Positions 6,214-9,019 of a stretch of 9,019 nucleotides of DNA are shown here, one piece after another. The notes under the pieces are model-generated. The model did not search any database, was not told the origin of the DNA, and saw only the letters and a program-made list of their open reading frames with translations. The stretch's first letter is position 1; each line of letters starts with the position of its first letter. A program made the translations under genes and the position numbers. Source of the stretch: Deltaproteobacteria bacterium (GTDB lineage: Bacteria; Desulfobacterota; Binatia; Binatales; Binataceae); assembly GCA_021799555.1 (NCBI GenBank), contig JAJZAG010000144.1, positions 1-9,019 of the forward strand. The letters are read 5' to 3'.

Positions 6214-6432
6214 TCACTCGATGTTGTTGCGCGATGGGGTGGATTGGGCGGCTGGCTGGTTCGAATTACTCGCGGAAGACTTGGCCGCAGGCTGACCGGT
6301 AATGCTTCCAGTCTTCTCATATTGATAACCGGAGTAGGCGAGGCCTGGGATCATCAGAATCGGGCATCCGCTGGCCGATAGGCCAAGCATCGCGAGCGCG
6401 ATGACCATGATCCAATTGCAAACGGTTCGCAT
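6214..6432 (-). CDS. Small putative lipoprotein (72 aa)
   Basis: A short gene of unknown function. The N-terminus has an Arg and a hydrophobic stretch (about 7-18) ending in LSASGC; Cys23 would be the lipidated residue of a signal-peptidase-II site (A-S-G-C, acceptable though -3 is Ala, not Leu). The mature part has a hydrophobic, aromatic stretch ILMIPGLAYSGYQYEKTG (25-42), then a Ser/Asn/Gln/Pro-rich tail that looks disordered. The frame stays open to 6549 across the 3' end of lpxD. AAGGAA at 6439-6444, six bases before the ATG at 6432, supports the short form. It starts 31 bases after the lpxD stop and ends 43 bases before crcB, so it is probably co-transcribed with both. Membrane attachment is inferred; no function is suggested by any motif I know. 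Confidence 0.72.
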   Translation of the reverse strand: MRTVCNWIMVIALAMLGLSASGCPILMIPGLAYSGYQYEKTGSITGQPAAKSSASNSNQPAAQSTPSRNNIE

Positions 6433-6463
6433 TGCGGCTTCCTTCGAGCAAAAGTGTCGCAGA

Positions 6464-7483
6464 CTACTCGGCGGGTTTGATTCCGGCGCGCCCCTCGATC
6501 GCACGCACGCGCCGGAACAGCTCCGGAATCCGCCACCATAGCGCGGCATAGCGGCGATAGTACTTCATATCCGCGTGCGGAGTTCCCGCGACGACGGCGT
6601 CGTCGGCGATTTCGCCGTGGAGGCCGGATTGCGCCGAGGCGAGCACGCGGTCTCCGATTTTCGCGTGATCGGCGCATCCGACCTGACCGCCGAATTGGCA
6701 CCATTTGCCGATTTTCGTCGAGCCGGCGATTCCGACATGCGCGGCGAAGCGCGAGTACTCGCCGATCTCGCAGTTATGACCGATATGGACCTGGTCGTCG
6801 AGCTTGACGCCGCGATGCAAAATCGTTGCGCCGAGGGTGGCGCGATCGACCGTGGATTTCGCGCCGATTTCGACCTCGTCTTCGAGAACCGCGATGCCCA
6901 CTTGCGGAATCTTCACCAGGGTGCCCGCGCTTTCGACGAAGCCGAACCCGTCGGCGCCAATCACGGCGCCGTCGAGGAGCGTCACGCGATTTCCGATCAC
7001 GCATCCCTCGCGCACGACCGCATGGCTGTGCGCGATAAAGTCGTCGCCGATCCGGACGTTTGGATAAATTACGGCGTGGGGATGCAGGATCGCGCGCGCA
7101 CCGATCGTGACGCCTGCGCCGACAACTGCGAACGGGCCGATCGACGCGTCGGCGCCGATTTTCGCGTCGGGCGCGATTTTTGCGCTCGGGTCGATTCCCG
7201 GCGCGGGCCGATAACGCGGAAAGAAGATGTCGATCACGCGCGCGAAATCGGCGTACGGATTCGCGCTTATCAGGACCGGGCATTTCGCGCCGGCCGCAAA
7301 CTCAGGCGCCACGATCGCCGCGGTGGCTGTCGTGCGCGTAAGCATCGGCGCGAACCTGGCGCTCGCGACGAAGATGATCGTGCCGGGCCCGGCGGCCTCG
7401 ATTGGCGCGGGCGCGAAAATTTCCACGCCGCCTTCGCCCCGCAACTCAAGCGCGAGCTTTGCGGCGAGTTCCTTGAGTTTCAT
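6464..7483 (-). CDS. lpxD: UDP-3-O-(acyl)glucosamine N-acyltransferase LpxD
   Basis: 339 residues, as expected (about 341 in E. coli). LpxD transfers a 3-hydroxyacyl chain from acyl-ACP to the 2-amine of UDP-3-O-acylglucosamine, the third step of lipid A synthesis, as a cytoplasmic trimer. The N-terminal uridine-binding domain includes AAGPGTIIFVAS (30-41). From about residue 98 a left-handed beta helix of hexapeptide repeats follows (IAPDAKIGADASIGPFAVVG). VHIGHNCEIG (232-241) contains the probable catalytic His236. The C-terminal helix ends YYRRYAALWWRIPELFRRVRA. The ATG at 7483 has AGGGTG at 7489-7494 five bases upstream; longer forms read into non-conserved sequence. The usual partners fabZ and lpxA are absent; neighbours are a heptosyltransferase upstream (148-base gap) and a small lipoprotein gene downstream. 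Confidence 0.97.
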   Translation of the reverse strand: MKLKELAAKLALELRGEGGVEIFAPAPIEAAGPGTIIFVASARFAPMLTRTTATAAIVAPEFAAGAKCPVLISANPYADFARVIDIFFPRYRPAPGIDPSAKIAPDAKIGADASIGPFAVVGAGVTIGARAILHPHAVIYPNVRIGDDFIAHSHAVVREGCVIGNRVTLLDGAVIGADGFGFVESAGTLVKIPQVGIAVLEDEVEIGAKSTVDRATLGATILHRGVKLDDQVHIGHNCEIGEYSRFAAHVGIAGSTKIGKWCQFGGQVGCADHAKIGDRVLASAQSGLHGEIADDAVVAGTPHADMKYYRRYAALWWRIPELFRRVRAIEGRAGIKPAE

Positions 7484-7631
7484 CTGCTCACCCTGTCGGC
7501 CGCCTAATCGCCGCGAATAACACCGGCTGGATGCGATCGCGACGATGGCCGGCGGATTGCCGACGATCAAGAATAGTAGAAACGGTCCGGCCGCCCAACC
7601 ATCGCGCGGCTCGGTTGAGCGATCCGCTCGA

Positions 7632-8738
7632 TCATCCGAACGCACCCGTCTCGGCGATCGCGGCGACTACCTCCTCGGGGGTGATTTCGACTAGGCAATT
7701 GTAATGGCCGAAGCGGCAGGTGCGCGCAAGGCATGGGCTGCAATCGAGATGGCGCCAAAGCACGCGAGCGTGCGTCCCCATCGGGCCGGTGCGATCGGGA
7801 TTGGTCGAGCCGAAAATCCCAACCGTAGGACGCCCGAGCGCCGCCGCAACGTGCATCGCGCCCGAGTCGTTGCCGATAAAGCCGTCGGCGAGGGCGAGCG
7901 TCGCGAGCAGTTCGCCGATAGAGGTTTCGCCGGCGGCGACCACTGCGCCGGTGCGCGCCGCCGCGGCAATTTCGGCGCATTGCGGTTGCTCGCCGGACGC
8001 GCCCACGAGGACGCATTCGACGCCATAGCGCTCTGCGAGCAAGTCGATGAGGCGCGCGAAATGATTGGCCGGCCATTTTTTCGCCGGGCCGAACGCCGCA
8101 CCTGGCGCCAGCGCAATGAGGCGCGAGGCCGCTCGCTTGCGCCGCGCGCCGAGCCATCCGCGCATCGTATCGAGATGCGCGGGGTGTGCTTCTATCGCGA
8201 AGTTGTCAGATTCGCCGATCACGCCGAGAGTCGCGCGCACCATCTCGAGCCAGTAATTTGCCTGATGCGCCTGTAACGCGAGCGGCGAGGGCTGCGCGCG
8301 GATCGTCAGCATCGCGCCGCGCCGATCGGTTGCGTAGCCGGCGCGTCGCGGCACGCGTGCAATCGCGGTCCACAGGGCGGCTTCGAAGCTGTTGGGAAAC
8401 ATCACGGCCAAATCGAAGTTGTGCGCGCGAATCTCGCCAATAATCCGACGCCGGTCGCCGATCCCGCGCAGTCCGGGCGCGACCGAATAGGGAATCACTT
8501 CGTCGAGCCAAATTGCGCCGTCAAAAAAGCCCGCCAGCTCGCGTTTGATCAGAACTGCGAGGTGCGCGTTCGGCCATGCGCGCCGGATCGCGCGCAACGC
8601 GGGCAGGCTCATCACGACATCGCCGAGCCAGTTGACTTCCTTGACGATAATTCGGCGCGGCGGCACATCAAGCGCCCAGATTTGCGTGGCAACGCCTGCC
8701 CGGTGGTCCGGTTGTGCAGGTTTGGGATTGTCGTCCAT
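7632..8738 (-). CDS. waaF: Glycosyltransferase family 9, lipopolysaccharide heptosyltransferase II-like
   Basis: About 368 residues (E. coli WaaF 348). Transfers L-glycero-D-manno-heptose from ADP-heptose to the LPS inner core at the cytoplasmic face of the inner membrane. The N-terminal NWLGDVVMSLPALRAIRR (36-53) includes the conserved Asp40 of GT9. APGAAFGPAKKWP (211-223) and GNDSGAMHVAAALGRP (289-304), followed by FGSTNPDRTGP, form the nucleotide-sugar site. CSPC...C...C (Cys333, 336, 341, 348) near the C-terminus is a pattern I associate with heptosyltransferase II. The start is uncertain: the ATG at 8738 has no convincing ribosome binding site, but the frame upstream to 8954 reads as non-conserved sequence and overlaps the divergent gene's leader. 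It precedes lpxD and is probably in the same envelope unit. Another GT9 heptosyltransferase (WaaC/WaaQ type) is the alternative. Confidence 0.88.
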   Translation of the reverse strand: MDDNPKPAQPDHRAGVATQIWALDVPPRRIIVKEVNWLGDVVMSLPALRAIRRAWPNAHLAVLIKRELAGFFDGAIWLDEVIPYSVAPGLRGIGDRRRIIGEIRAHNFDLAVMFPNSFEAALWTAIARVPRRAGYATDRRGAMLTIRAQPSPLALQAHQANYWLEMVRATLGVIGESDNFAIEAHPAHLDTMRGWLGARRKRAASRLIALAPGAAFGPAKKWPANHFARLIDLLAERYGVECVLVGASGEQPQCAEIAAAARTGAVVAAGETSIGELLATLALADGFIGNDSGAMHVAAALGRPTVGIFGSTNPDRTGPMGTHARVLWRHLDCSPCLARTCRFGHYNCLVEITPEEVVAAIAETGAFG

Positions 8739-8750
8739 CGCTGCTGCCGC

Positions 8751-8782
8751 GATTCCATCATGGCCGTTAATGGAATGGAATC
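8751..8782. repeat. 8-bp inverted repeat in the divergent intergenic region
   Basis: GATTCCAT (8751-8758) and ATGGAATC (8775-8782) are perfect complements with a 16-base spacer, just upstream of the proposed heptosyltransferase start. It could be an operator in the shared region between the two divergent genes or a leader hairpin of the heptosyltransferase mRNA. Arms are short, so chance is possible. Confidence 0.4.
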
Positions 8783-8804
8783 CGGTTGTTAAATTCCGGC
8801 TGTG

Positions 8805-8832
8805 GCGAGGATCGCGAGGCTTTGCGAGGCTT
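8805..8832. repeat. Three phased GCGAGG repeats
   Basis: GCGAGG occurs at 8805-8810, 8814-8819 and 8824-8829, spaced 9 and 10 bases; the last two copies extend to GCGAGGCTT. The array lies in the 163-base gap between the divergent heptosyltransferase and the right-edge gene, 70-100 bases before the latter's ATG. Near-helical spacing would suit a DNA-binding protein, but no other support is visible. Confidence 0.35.
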
Positions 8833-8901
8833 CCGGTATGCCGGGCGGCGTAATAATATCCGGTCAGGCGAAGTGGCGCTGGCGGTGCGAAAGAGCGAGG
8901 A

Positions 8902-9019
8902 ATGATCCAGCGGCAAAATAATCGCGCGCTGAAATCGGTCTCGTTGATCGTCACGCTTGCGGCGATGGCGGGGATCGCGTTTGTCGCGCAGCGCGATTAC
9001 CGCGATGCTTCAAGGCGCG
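8902..9019 (+). CDS. Divergent gene with N-terminal membrane segment (partial, unknown)
   Basis: The only probable plus-strand gene, seen for 39 codons before the window ends. The N-terminus is basic (Arg4, Arg8, Lys11), followed by one hydrophobic segment, VSLIVTLAAMAGIAFVA (13-29), then charged residues RDYRDASRR. This is the pattern of a signal anchor or uncleaved signal peptide, with the following domain outside the cytoplasm. Third codon positions are GC-rich like the neighbours. An in-frame stop at 8854 bounds the frame and ATG 8902 is the first start; AAGAG at 8891-8895 could serve as ribosome binding site, though it is weak. Too little is present to name a family. Confidence 0.45.
   Translation, partial: MIQRQNNRALKSVSLIVTLAAMAGIAFVAQRDYRDASRR

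Noticed and set aside
6575..7507. 310-codon open frame on the plus strand
   Set aside because: It is entirely antisense to lpxD; its Asp/Arg-rich pattern mirrors the hexapeptide repeats of the real gene.
7617..7629. Hairpin GAGCG-ATC-CGCTC right after the heptosyltransferase stop, possible terminator
   Set aside because: Only five base pairs and no T-run follows; too weak to call a terminator.
8739..8954. 72-residue N-terminal extension of the heptosyltransferase
   Set aside because: GT9 enzymes begin shortly before the NWLGD motif; the extension has no family resemblance and would overlap the divergent gene and its leader.

Overview
This GC-rich window reads as chromosomal DNA from a Gram-negative (diderm) bacterium. 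It carries two lipid A / LPS core genes, lpxD and a waaF-type heptosyltransferase. The amidohydrolase and epoxide-hydrolase styles would suit a soil or sediment lineage of deltaproteobacterial or Binatota type, but nothing in the window fixes the taxon. I saw no tRNA, rRNA, CRISPR array, insertion sequence or phage gene. Ten genes lie on the minus strand; only a fragment at the right edge points the other way. No gene-free stretch exceeds about 235 bases.

Right part (about 6.2-9.0 kb, transcribed right to left) is an envelope block: a waaF-type heptosyltransferase, lpxD, and a 72-residue putative lipoprotein. It runs with short gaps into crcB (fluoride channel, TTG start), a DUF190 protein and a Rid-family protein. 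The gaps from lpxD to the Rid gene are 31, 43, 10 and 19 bases, so these five genes probably form one transcript. A divergent gene with an N-terminal membrane segment starts at 8902 and leaves the window.

Middle (about 3.4-5.0 kb): an AT-rich 129-base gap holds the best promoter-like sequence of the window, flanked by a 12-base direct repeat. It precedes a class-III PLP aminotransferase. By eye this enzyme resembles beta-amino-acid (beta-phenylalanine) aminotransferases more than true glutamate-1-semialdehyde aminomutase. The neighbouring Rid protein lacks the catalytic arginine of archetypal RidA.

Left part (1-3.4 kb): an acyl-CoA delta-9-type desaturase, MscL with a C-terminal zinc-ribbon-like tail, an epoxide-hydrolase-like alpha/beta hydrolase, and a partial ACMSD/amidohydrolase-2 protein cut by the window start. 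Two strong inverted repeats flank the desaturase, one just before its ribosome binding site and one between it and mscL.

I found no clearly new multi-gene system. The points most worth following are the two dyads around the desaturase, the repeat-flanked aminotransferase promoter, the aminotransferase/Rid pair, the MscL metal-binding tail, and the small lipoprotein leading the fluoride-export genes.
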